A stretch of 5,349 nucleotides of DNA. Source: Dehalococcoidia bacterium (GTDB lineage Bacteria > Chloroflexota > Dehalococcoidia > UBA2247). The position numbers and the translations under genes were made by a program. Below are positions 1-5,301 of this stretch, piece by piece. The notes under the pieces were generated by a model. That model did no database searches and had not been told where the DNA came from. It saw nothing but the letters and a program-made list of their open reading frames with translations. Positions within the stretch are counted from its first letter, which is position 1. Every line of letters begins with the position of its first letter. The stretch lies in NCBI GenBank assembly GCA_021159955.1, contig JAGHDJ010000068.1, forward strand, positions 1-5,349, written 5' to 3'.

Positions 1-648
1 CTCTTCAGCTCAACGGTTTCGAGTTGGGTTCAGGCAGTTGTAATACTGGTGCTGGTTGCCGTTGTGTTTGTCCTTTTACTTGCTCTAGTTTTGAAGGTAA
101 CAGGAACACTTCTGGCAAAGGTGGCTGCCGTCATTGGCTGTTTGGTGGTGATGGTTATTCCTGGAATGATGAGTGTTGACGGACAGCAGGATATTATGGG
201 TAGAGGTGCACCTTCGCCATTACCTCCATCGGGCTATGCGCAGTTTTCTCAGGGAGAGATGCCTCAACGCATAGAGTCTATAGTGGATTTTATCATAGAG
301 CAGGGTGATGCTGGCAGTATATTTACCATTGGGATGCTGAATGCTAGAGAAGCAGCTCCATTTATCACTCGGGATGTCCCCGCAGTTGCCATAGGAGGCT
401 TTGGAGGAGGGGATGATATTTTTACAGTGGAATCATTTAAAGCGATGGTTGGAGAAGGCAAGTTGTGTTATTTCTTGTTACCGGGACGCAATGAGAGAGT
501 TAGTGCTGGTAATCAGGGCACCATAGTGGCTTATATCCGCGGAGAATGGCAGGATGTCTCGCTTGCAGCAGGATTGCCTCGCGGGACGCTGTATCGTTAT
601 CCGGCTCCGGAGGAAATAGCTCGGCACTATACGCGGGTGAGGAGATAG
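1..648 (+). CDS. GT39 / YkcB-like membrane glycosyltransferase, C-terminal part (5' end outside window)
   Basis: The frame is open from base 1 with no stop, so the gene starts to the left. A GTG at 49 is an internal valine, not the start. The visible 215 residues begin with two hydrophobic stretches (about residues 10-32 and 37-54), probably the last membrane helices. A Gly/Pro-rich linker follows, containing GRGAPSPLPPSG. After it comes a soluble domain: IESIVDFIIEQ, then GSIFTIGMLNAREAAPFI, PAVAIGGFGGGDDIFTVE, a GEGKLCYFLLPG strand, and GTIVAYIRGEWQDV near the end. This order (repeated polypeptide binding-like strands, an 'AIGGFGG.D' loop, a 'YFLLPG' strand) matches from memory the C-terminal domain of YkcB/ArnT-like GT39 enzymes. 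These transfer sugars from polyprenyl-phosphate donors to envelope acceptors at the outer face of the membrane. The catalytic N-terminal half is not in the window, so donor and acceptor are unknown. It ends with TAG at 646-648 and appears intact at its 3' end. Confidence 0.72.
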   Translation, partial: LFSSTVSSWVQAVVILVLVAVVFVLLLALVLKVTGTLLAKVAAVIGCLVVMVIPGMMSVDGQQDIMGRGAPSPLPPSGYAQFSQGEMPQRIESIVDFIIEQGDAGSIFTIGMLNAREAAPFITRDVPAVAIGGFGGGDDIFTVESFKAMVGEGKLCYFLLPGRNERVSAGNQGTIVAYIRGEWQDVSLAAGLPRGTLYRYPAPEEIARHYTRVRR

Positions 649-650
649 GG

Positions 651-908
651 GAGTCTCCTGATGTGCTGGATGATATTGAGGCTGTAAAATATATACTTCA
701 CCCCTCTTTTGCTGAATCCGTGCAGGTGAGTCGTAGTCCTGAAGACGGTTTCGACCTGGAGGCATTTGGCTAGAGTGGATTCAATATTGTTATACGAGTG
801 ACCTTTAAGGATGGCCATAGTGTCAGAACTACGAGCCATCATCTCTACAGGATTTGGAATTTGACTTATATACTCCTCGTGATGAAGGTAATGACCACTT
901 GACAGGTG
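651..908 (+). pseudogene. Decayed prokaryotic YEATS (pYEATS)-like domain gene
   Basis: Starting 3 bases after the glycosyltransferase stop, the third frame reads ESPDVLDDIEAVKYILHPSF, a spacer, then GFDLEAFG, a TAG at 771-773, and SGFNIVIRVTFKDGHSV. The pattern 'LDxIExVxYxLHPxF ... F.l.a.GWGxFxI.I.V.FKDG' is that of pYEATS domains, a beta-sandwich related to eukaryotic YEATS readers. The amber codon sits exactly where the family has the Trp of 'GWG/GWS', so a single TGG-to-TAG change explains it. After HHL (840-845) a different frame continues plausibly as LQDLEFDLYTPRDEG (845-889), which implies a frameshift. No start codon or ribosome site is evident, and the N-terminal part seems missing. 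It is most likely a dead 3' fragment, downstream of the glycosyltransferase and upstream of mazEF. The family call rests on motif memory only. Confidence 0.55.
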
Positions 909-927
909 AAGGTATATGGTCCATACT
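899..927 (+). promoter_or_regulatory. Sigma-70-type promoter of the mazEF-like operon
   Basis: A perfect -35 hexamer TTGACA (899-904) is followed by a 17-base spacer and a -10 of CATACT (922-927, 4 of 6 consensus positions). Transcription would start near 934, leaving a leader of about 25 bases before the antitoxin start at 960. The -35 lies at the tail of the decayed pYEATS-like sequence. Confidence 0.6.
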
Positions 928-948
928 GTGGTATGAATATAGTATGAA
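922..948 (+). promoter_or_regulatory. Probable autoregulatory operator of the toxin-antitoxin operon
   Basis: CATAC (922-926) and GTATG (931-935) form a perfect dyad with a 4-base centre. A second GTATG lies at 942-946, so the octamers GGTATGAA (930-937) and AGTATGAA (941-948) repeat with an 11-base period, about one helical turn. The dyad covers the -10 element and the expected start site. This is the arrangement expected for cooperative binding of ribbon-helix-helix antitoxin dimers that repress their own operon. Binding itself is inferred. Confidence 0.5.
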
Positions 949-959
949 AAGGTGGTGTC

Positions 960-1217
960 ATGTCAAAGACAGCTAAGGTCGCTATCAGCCTTCCAGAGGA
1001 CGTGCTTGCTGCTGTGGAACAGGAGCGAAGAGGCAGTGGAGAGAGCCGCAGTCAGTTCTTTCGCCGTGCAGCAGAAGCATTACTCCGCTGTCGGCGAGAG
1101 CAGGAAATGAGTGACTTGTATGTACGTGCGTACAGGCAGACACCTGAAACCAAAGAAGAGGTCGAGGCAGCACGACATGCTGCCAGCAGCATTTTGGCTA
1201 AGGAACCCTGGGAATGA
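960..1217 (+). CDS. Ribbon-helix-helix antitoxin (MazE/CopG-like)
   Basis: This 85-residue protein starts at ATG 960 behind AAGGTGG (949-955). Residues 4-11 (TAKVAISL) form the predicted DNA-binding beta strand. Helix 1 is about 12-24, and helix 2 about 29-45 after the turn GESRSQFF, which is a standard ribbon-helix-helix fold that dimerises on DNA. The C-terminal segment (about 53-85: YVRAYRQTPETKEEVE... ending KEPWE) is the acidic, flexible tail that in MazE-type antitoxins wraps the toxin; the terminal 'EPW' is common in this group. Its stop overlaps the toxin start by 4 bases (ATGA, 1214-1217), giving translational coupling and antitoxin-first synthesis. It should neutralise the downstream RNase and repress the promoter at 899-927. 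Family assignment is firm; the name mazE is only by analogy. Confidence 0.88.
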   Translation: MSKTAKVAISLPEDVLAAVEQERRGSGESRSQFFRRAAEALLRCRREQEMSDLYVRAYRQTPETKEEVEAARHAASSILAKEPWE

Positions 1218-1528
1218 GGCGGGGTGAGGTATGGTGGGCGGAATTGGAGGCACCTGCAGGACGCCGCCCGGTGGTGCTCCTATCTCGTGATGAAGCTTAT
1301 GATGTCCGTTCTCTGGTTATTGTTGCACCCATTACCACCCGCATCCGTCACATTTCCTCCGAGGTGCTCTTAGGAAGCAATGATGGGATGCCCCGGGACT
1401 GTGTTGCTAACATTGATACCATTACTACTATCCCCAAGGACTGCCTTCGTAAGCAATTGACGAACCTAAGCTCTCAGAAGCGGAAGGAAATTGACGCGGC
1501 TATCCATTTTGCCCTGGGTTTGGAGTAA
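1214..1528 (+). CDS. mazF: MazF/PemK-family endoribonuclease toxin
   Basis: This 104-residue protein has the complete MazF core: MRRGEVWWAEL (strand 1), GRRPVVLLSRDEAYD (strand 2 and following loop), VIVAPITTRIRHI, PRDCVANIDTITTIPK and a C-terminal helix ending ALGLE. By comparison with Bacillus subtilis MazF, Arg18 (in RRPV) and Thr41 (in PITT) correspond to its catalytic Arg25 and Thr48. Both are present, so the toxin is predicted active as a sequence-specific, ribosome-independent mRNA interferase in the cytoplasm. The cleavage motif cannot be read from sequence. The strand 1-2 loop is short (EAPAG), as in many actinobacterial and Chloroflexota homologues. The ATG lies inside the antitoxin stop (ATGA). 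The gene runs toward hisS, which lies on the opposite strand 56 bases on, and no classic terminator follows it. Confidence 0.93.
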   Translation: MRRGEVWWAELEAPAGRRPVVLLSRDEAYDVRSLVIVAPITTRIRHISSEVLLGSNDGMPRDCVANIDTITTIPKDCLRKQLTNLSSQKRKEIDAAIHFALGLE

Positions 1529-1543
1529 ACGGGCAGGCATTGG

Positions 1544-1594
1544 ATGTTAGAGCAGGGAGTAGGGTCACTGTGCGGCTAACATTCTTACAGTGAC
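1544..1594. repeat. Two interleaved perfect inverted repeats (pseudoknot-like topology)
   Basis: Arm A ATGTTAG (1544-1550) pairs with A' CTAACAT (1576-1582), and arm B GTCACTGT (1564-1571) pairs with B' ACAGTGAC (1587-1594). The order is A-B-A'-B', with gaps of 13, 4 and 4 bases. Both strands could form the structure at the 3' ends of the convergent mazF and hisS transcripts. B' covers the last hisS codons and touches its stop. Neither hairpin is followed by a T-tract, so it is not a standard intrinsic terminator. Confidence 0.5.
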
Positions 1595-2850
1595 AGGTGA
1601 CTTATTAATAGGGATATCAGTTCTGTCCGAGAAACAGTACTTTGTTGTCCGCTAGACATATCTTTCAGCATTACAGTATTGTTTTTAAGTTCATCTTCCC
1701 CGATGATTACGGTGTAGGCTACATTAAAAGTATTTGCCTGCCTCATCTGTGCTTTCAGGCTCCTGCTTCCCAGTGATGCAACGGTGGCTATGCCGTTGTG
1801 GCGAAGTTCGGCAGTTAATTTTATCGCCTTTAGTTTTGCTTCCTCACCCATATGAGCGACGTATACCTGTATGCCAGGAAAGGAAGGGATGGTGATGTTA
1901 TCTCTCTTTAAGTTGAGGATGATGCGCTCTATGCCTGTGGCAAAACCGATAGCTGGAGTTGGTTGCCCTCCCAGTTCTTCTATCAGTCCATCGTAACGCC
2001 CTCCTCCACCTATAGCGCTCTGCGAGCCTTCTTCAGATGGTTGTAGCTCAAATACTGTTTTGGTGTAGTAATCCAGTCCTCTCACCAGACGAGTGTCCGA
2101 CTTAAAGGGAATCTCCAGCAGATTCAGGTGCTGCTTCAATTGTTCAAAGTGAGTGCTGCATTCTTCGCAGAGATGGTCGGTACTTTTTGGGGCATTCTGG
2201 GACAGTTGCTGACAGGTGGGATTCTTGCAGTCCAGTAATCTCAGCGGATTGCGTGTCAGCCTATTCTTACAATCAGGGCAGAGTTGGTCCGTATATTGGG
2301 AATAGTATTGTTTGAGTGCATCCAGAAACGACGGGCGGCATAATTTGCACCCTATACAATTCAGTTTGAGGGAAAGGTTGTTTAATCCCAATGCCTTGTA
2401 AAATTGCCATACCATCTCAATAATTTCTGCATCCAGACTGGGATTATTCTCACCTATGGCTTCAAAGCCGAATTGCCAGTGCTGACGGTATCGTCCTGCC
2501 TGAGGTCGTTCGTATCTGAAGGTGGGAGCAATATAATACAGTTTTACCGGTTGGGAGAGGTTGCGCATGCCGTGTTCTATGTAAGACCTGCATACTGGAG
2601 CGGTGCCCTCCGGGCGGAGTGTAATGCTGGTGCCTCCCTCATCCTCAAGGGTATACATTTGCTTCTGTACTACTTCTGTTTCTTTACCCACTCCACGGGT
2701 GAAGAGCGATGTTTCTTCGAAAATAGGTGTATCTATCTTCTGGTATCCATACAGATGACAGATGGAAGCTGCTTGTTTCCGGATATATTCCCAGTATGCC
2801 TGTTCGTCAGGCAAAATATCGGATGTGCCGCGCGGAGCTTTATTTTGCAA
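1585..2850 (-). CDS. hisS: Histidyl-tRNA synthetase
   Basis: This 421-residue class II synthetase, a normal length, charges tRNA-His with histidine in the cytoplasm. It opens with APRGTSDILP. Motif 1 surrounds PIFEETSLFTRGVG (42-55), and TLRPEGTAPVCR (77-88) follows. Motif 2 is PTFRYERPQAGRYRQHWQFG (109-128). The histidine-specific signatures are LVRGLDYYTKTVFEL (255-269) and SAIGGGGRYDGL (278-289), and motif 3 is IGFATGIERI (301-310). The C-terminal anticodon-binding domain follows from about 326. The His signatures separate it from HisZ. The insertion domain is cysteine-rich: C165, C168, C171, C191, C194, C208, C213, C228 and C231, which suggests a structural metal site. The start is TTG at 2850, chosen because GGGAGG (2861-2866) lies 10 bases upstream and the product then begins at the family's usual N-terminus. 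It stands alone, convergent with mazF. Confidence 0.97.
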   Translation of the reverse strand: MQNKAPRGTSDILPDEQAYWEYIRKQAASICHLYGYQKIDTPIFEETSLFTRGVGKETEVVQKQMYTLEDEGGTSITLRPEGTAPVCRSYIEHGMRNLSQPVKLYYIAPTFRYERPQAGRYRQHWQFGFEAIGENNPSLDAEIIEMVWQFYKALGLNNLSLKLNCIGCKLCRPSFLDALKQYYSQYTDQLCPDCKNRLTRNPLRLLDCKNPTCQQLSQNAPKSTDHLCEECSTHFEQLKQHLNLLEIPFKSDTRLVRGLDYYTKTVFELQPSEEGSQSAIGGGGRYDGLIEELGGQPTPAIGFATGIERIILNLKRDNITIPSFPGIQVYVAHMGEEAKLKAIKLTAELRHNGIATVASLGSRSLKAQMRQANTFNVAYTVIIGEDELKNNTVMLKDMSSGQQSTVSRTELISLLISHLSL

Positions 2851-2860
2851 GATTATTGTG

Positions 2861-2866
2861 CCTCCC
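2861..2866 (-). promoter_or_regulatory. hisS ribosome-binding site supporting a TTG start
   Basis: On the minus strand GGGAGG precedes TTG (2850-2848) by 10 bases. No ATG or GTG is available at a better distance, so the TTG start is the best choice. Confidence 0.6.
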
Positions 2867-2876
2867 GATAGGGGGT

Positions 2877-2906
2877 AGCATACAGGAGATAAAGAGGGCT
2901 TGTAAA
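2877..2906 (-). promoter_or_regulatory. Candidate hisS promoter
   Basis: On the minus strand a -35 TTTACA (2906-2901, 5 of 6) is followed by an 18-base spacer and a -10 TATGCT (2882-2877, 4 of 6). Transcription would start near 2870, just upstream of the ribosome site, giving a leader of about 20 bases. No T-box specifier or GGGTGGNACCGCG-type antiterminator motif is visible upstream of hisS. Confidence 0.4.
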
Positions 2907-2924
2907 GATGGAGTGTGCTGGTTT

Positions 2925-2960
2925 GGTATCTCTCGAGATTGCCTCGCTCAAGGCGATACT
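2925..2960. repeat. Bulged dyad element upstream of hisS
   Basis: GTATC (2926-2930) plus GCCT (2941-2944) together complement the continuous AGGCGATAC (2951-2959). This gives a 9-pair stem with a 6-base loop and a 10-base bulge, and the bulge contains the perfect palindrome TCTCGAGA (2931-2938). If hisS is transcribed from further upstream this would be a leader structure. If the promoter at 2877-2906 is used, it is an upstream DNA element. No function is assigned. Confidence 0.35.
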
Positions 2961-2972
2961 AAAGGGTCGACA

Positions 2973-2990
2973 GGGTTACGCTCGTAATCC
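2973..2990. repeat. 18-bp near-perfect palindrome
   Basis: GGGTTACG (2973-2980) and CGTAATCC (2983-2990) are inverted around a 2-base centre with one mismatch. The size and symmetry suit an operator for a dimeric repressor, but nothing nearby identifies a regulator. It lies in the 259-base interval 2851-3109, which holds no gene that I can support. Confidence 0.3.
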
Positions 2991-3038
2991 ATTATGCCTC
3001 TTGTTAGAGCAGGACACCACAATGTATGAAAATATGTG

Positions 3039-3090
3039 TGTCAGGTGCCGTTCGTGGTGAGCTTGTCGAACCATGAACGGCTCTTTGACA
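3039..3090. repeat. Hairpin repeat of the dispersed intergenic type
   Basis: The core at 3048-3080 is three equal 11-base parts: arm CCGTTCGTGGT, loop GAGCTTGTCGA, arm ACCATGAACGG. The arms pair with one G/T-type mismatch. The stem extends by one G/C pair (3047 and 3081) and, past a small internal loop, by TGTCA (3039-3043) against TGACA (3086-3090). I recognise the core, reading like 'GTTCATGGTTCGACAAGCTCACCA' on the minus strand, as a sequence that recurs between genes in environmental bacterial genomes. Copy number in this genome cannot be seen here. There is no adjacent T-tract, so a terminator role is not supported. It sits just downstream of the antiporter remnant. Confidence 0.6.
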
Positions 3091-3109
3091 GGCTCCGACG
3101 GTAAAAGCT

Positions 3110-3356
3110 CTATTTTCGTGAGAATAACAATGGGCAGAGGTTCACCATCCCCGCAGGTGCACCAGCACCAATTACTTTACCAAGGACATCCGCCAGCAGT
3201 AACATTCCCCCAGGGACAGAGCCATTGTTGACGTGCAGGGATTGATACTCAGTCCAATCCCAATGAAGAAAAAGAAAAGTGCGGAGACCTCATATAGAGA
3301 ATTAAAGGAGCATATACTCGTTCACGGAGAAGGATTTCAGCTCTGAGGAAACTAAT
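3110..3356 (-). pseudogene. Frameshifted remnant of a second cation/proton antiporter
   Basis: Three pieces in successive frames read as one antiporter region. The first is ISFLRAEILLRERVYAPLIL (from 3356 down). The second, after a shift near 3295, is LYEVSALFFFFIGIGLSINP. The third, after another shift near 3210, is GMLLLADVLGKVIGAGAPAG, ending at TAG 3112-3110. The 'PLFFFxIGLSI ... LLxxxxLGKVIGAGxPA' spacing is typical of the later helices of CPA2/KefB-type monovalent cation:proton antiporters. The helices before and after this region are absent. It begins only 3 bases past the stop of the intact antiporter but is not a copy of that gene: the matching stretch there reads YIVFFALAGMHLQP. It looks like a decayed tandem paralogue. 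At least two frameshifts make function very unlikely, unless they are sequencing errors. Confidence 0.65.
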
Positions 3357-3359
3357 GGT

Positions 3360-4565
3360 TTACTCCTTTTTTACTTCTCCAGCCCTAGTGATGCCAAATC
3401 TCACTCCGATAGGGCCTATTATCTCGAACACAACTGTTGTTGCCATTATCAAGGTGATTCCTTTAAGCCCCAGAGCATCTCCCCCAGGATAACCCTTGAG
3501 CACTGAGTGAGCCAAAGATGCAAATGCCACTGCTACTCCTGCCTGGCAGAGAATTCCAACCCCTAAATATTTTTGAAGGACAGATGGGCCCCGAAAGGCC
3601 TTGATACAAATTGAGGCTCCACCGATTAATCCAGCAGCCCTGCAAGCGATATATATCACTGCTATAGCTCCAATCGTAAGCAATAAATCAGGCTGAAGGT
3701 GCATTCCAGCTAGAGCAAAGAAGACGATGTAAATCGGAAGCATAATGCTTTCGAGCAATCCTCGCGAAATATCGCCCTTGGTTGGCGAAAGGTTAACAAG
3801 CACAAAACCTATCATTATGCATGTCAGAATCAAAGAGAAGTCCAGAAACTTCGCCAACCCGGCACCCATCAAAATGGCAGCGAAGAGTATTGCTAATGTA
3901 GACTCGTGTTCCCCAACTTTTTTGAGCACCAATGCAAGGATTGCCCCGATTGCCGCCCCGAGCCCCAATCCTCCGGAGATTCCTATCAGGGATTTTAATA
4001 TTCCACCGGAAATTGAGGGATCTCCACCAAAGGTAGTTTTTAATATACTAAGAGATACCACAAAAATTATGACTCCCAGAGCATCATCCCAGCCAACAAC
4101 TGCTATAATGGCATCAGTAAGTGGGCCTCTGGATCGATATTCTTGGATGACTGCTAGGGAGCCAGCAGGAGCGCTGGCAGGAGCTATGGAAGCGAGTAGC
4201 AATGCTAGATGCCAATCATGCGTAAAGAAGTATACTCCGAGGAACACAAAGAGAAAAGCACCAAGGCATTCTCCAAAAGTTGCTGCAATTATGGGCTTTC
4301 CTAACTTTCGTATGACTTTTAACGTAAGATGTGAGCCGATGATGAAAGCCACAAGTGCCAGAGTGAAATCGGTGGCTATACTCCAAAGGTCAGATGCCGC
4401 CGCCTCACCTATGCCCATCCTGCCTGTGATTCCAACAATTGGACCGAGAATAATACCAGCTATGATATAACCGACCACGCCTGTGAGCTTAAGGGCATGT
4501 GTGCCTCGTCCTATCACATATCCTACGGCTAAGATTACCCCAACTAAAAGTAGAATGTTTAGCAT
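3360..4565 (-). CDS. Na+/H+ (cation:proton) antiporter, CPA2/NhaP-like
   Basis: This 401-residue integral membrane protein has about 11-13 hydrophobic helices and no soluble tail. It exchanges protons for Na+ or K+ across the cytoplasmic membrane. The signature region is SIAPASAPAGSLAVIQEYRSRGPLTDAIIAVVGWDDALGVIIF (about 126-168). Its acidic pair Asp160-Asp161 is the ion-binding site and, in this superfamily, a DD pair usually marks electrogenic exchange. A later helix has FFALAGMHLQPDLL (282-295) and Arg309, near the position of the conserved basic residue. It lacks the RCK/TrkA-N or universal-stress domain often fused to KefB-type members, so regulation may come from the upstream CBS protein. 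ATG 4565 is the first start after an in-frame TAA. The best ribosome site, AAGGAG (4586-4581), is 15 bases away, which is long. Ion specificity is not readable. Confidence 0.88.
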   Translation of the reverse strand: MLNILLLVGVILAVGYVIGRGTHALKLTGVVGYIIAGIILGPIVGITGRMGIGEAAASDLWSIATDFTLALVAFIIGSHLTLKVIRKLGKPIIAATFGECLGAFLFVFLGVYFFTHDWHLALLLASIAPASAPAGSLAVIQEYRSRGPLTDAIIAVVGWDDALGVIIFVVSLSILKTTFGGDPSISGGILKSLIGISGGLGLGAAIGAILALVLKKVGEHESTLAILFAAILMGAGLAKFLDFSLILTCIMIGFVLVNLSPTKGDISRGLLESIMLPIYIVFFALAGMHLQPDLLLTIGAIAVIYIACRAAGLIGGASICIKAFRGPSVLQKYLGVGILCQAGVAVAFASLAHSVLKGYPGGDALGLKGITLIMATTVVFEIIGPIGVRFGITRAGEVKKE

Positions 4566-4617
4566 CAGTATAAATTACGGCTCCTTCCCGATAATATATT
4601 AAAACCACCTACCCGAA

Positions 4618-4623
4618 ATTATA
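4618..4623 (-). promoter_or_regulatory. Possible -10 element for the antiporter gene
   Basis: A perfect TATAAT lies on the minus strand 53 bases before the antiporter ATG, within the AT-rich 123-base gap behind the CBS gene. No good -35 stands at 16-18 bases, so independent transcription is possible but not shown. Co-transcription with the CBS gene is equally likely, since no terminator is seen in the gap. Confidence 0.3.
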
Positions 4624-4688
4624 ATACCGTCTAAAACTAACTTATCACTCAGGAGAAGCACTTACCACTGAAAGAATATCTCTATCGC

Positions 4689-5138
4689 TCAGACAAATGC
4701 AGGGAAGTAGGCATTCATTATAATATGTACAGATATTTCCCCAACGATTTCACCCGCCTCTACCACCATTATTCTCCTTATTCTATGGCTTGTCATGATG
4801 TGAAGCACCTCTTCCATTGTAGTTCCGGGCTGACACTTTATCACGTCCTCACTCATGATATCCTCTGCCTTCTCAAGTTTGGTATGACACAGAGATTTTG
4901 TTTTTATCATACTAACCACATGGTCCTTCTTGGGTAGTGGGCTGACTACATCCAAAAAGTCTTTTTCAGTAACAACGCCAACAACTTTCCTGCTGTCTTT
5001 GCTTTCCGTCACCCAGACATGACCCGTTTCACTTACTATCTTGGCTAGTTCCCGTATGGGAGAGTTCTTAGTAACTAAAGTGAATTCCCGTTTCATAAAC
5101 TTCTCTACAGGAGCATTGTAAAAGTTCGTTTTGGACAT
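4689..5138 (-). CDS. Two-CBS-domain protein (probable antiporter regulator)
   Basis: This 149-residue soluble protein is a single CBS (Bateman) pair. CBS1 spans about residues 9-66: PVEKFMKREFTLV, then GHVWVTES and KVVGVVTEKDFLDVV. CBS2 spans about 90-146: KAEDIMSEDVIKCQPGTTME, HRIRRIMVVE and IVGEISVHIIMNAYF. The 'DIM.....V' openings, the 'G.V.E.D' close of CBS1 and HRIRRIMVV before strand 2 of CBS2 are classic. Such pairs bind adenine nucleotides (ATP, ADP, AMP or SAM) in the cleft and report energy state to a partner. No enzyme or transporter domain is attached. A good ribosome site GAGGT (5149-5145) sits 6 bases before ATG 5138. The next gene on the strand is the antiporter, so the partner is probably that transporter; this link is inferred from position. 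Confidence 0.9.
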   Translation of the reverse strand: MSKTNFYNAPVEKFMKREFTLVTKNSPIRELAKIVSETGHVWVTESKDSRKVVGVVTEKDFLDVVSPLPKKDHVVSMIKTKSLCHTKLEKAEDIMSEDVIKCQPGTTMEEVLHIMTSHRIRRIMVVEAGEIVGEISVHIIMNAYFPAFV

Positions 5139-5236
5139 TATGCTACCTCATTTTAGCGCGCAGATTTTAAATACGACATGAAGTAAATTCTCACCTCTTA
5201 CTCAGGGTGAACTCATCTTGGCAGAGTTATATGTTT

Positions 5237-5265
5237 ACTATAAACCTTGGTCTGGACAACTTCAA
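5237..5265 (-). promoter_or_regulatory. Promoter of the CBS-antiporter pair
   Basis: On the minus strand TTGAAG (5265-5260, 4 of 6) is followed by exactly 17 bases and TATAGT (5242-5237, 5 of 6). The start site would be near 5230, giving a leader of about 90 bases before ATG 5138. A small hairpin (GCGGAG/CTTCGC, 5282-5266) lies directly upstream of the -35. Confidence 0.5.
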
Positions 5266-5301
5266 GCGAAGGAATGCTCCGCTGAGTCTTTTGAGTTTTT
5301 C

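Noticed and set aside
197..217. Similarity of GGTAGAGGTGCACC here to GGCAGAGGTTCACC near 3132, suggesting a duplicated glycosyltransferase piece (MGRG.PSP)
   Set aside because: The match is about 20 bases with several mismatches, and the 3132 region reads better on the minus strand as the end of the antiporter remnant. Treated as chance.
900..1600. Repeated TGACAGGTGA at 900-909 and 1591-1600 as possible att or target-site duplication around mazEF
   Set aside because: Only 10 bases are shared, one copy is part of the promoter and the other of hisS coding sequence, and there is no integrase or transposase. Probably coincidence.
2404..2987. Long plus-strand open frames across the start of hisS
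   Set aside because: They lie antisense to strongly conserved HisRS motifs and have no protein-family character or ribosome site.
2953..3000. Minus-strand mini-ORF MDYERNPVDPLVSP upstream of hisS as a histidine leader peptide
   Set aside because: It contains no histidine codons, and no attenuator-type terminator follows.
2851..3109. T-box or other riboswitch leader for hisS
   Set aside because: No T-box sequence, antiterminator or terminator with a T-run could be found on the minus strand.
3745..4470. A 241-codon plus-strand frame inside the antiporter gene
   Set aside because: It is an antisense shadow of the intact antiporter; low complexity (Ser/Pro/Ile rich) and no matching motifs.
5266..5282. 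Hairpin GCGGAG/CTTCGC as a terminator for the gene to the right
   Set aside because: No T-tract follows on the minus strand, and the stem is only 6 pairs with a wobble.
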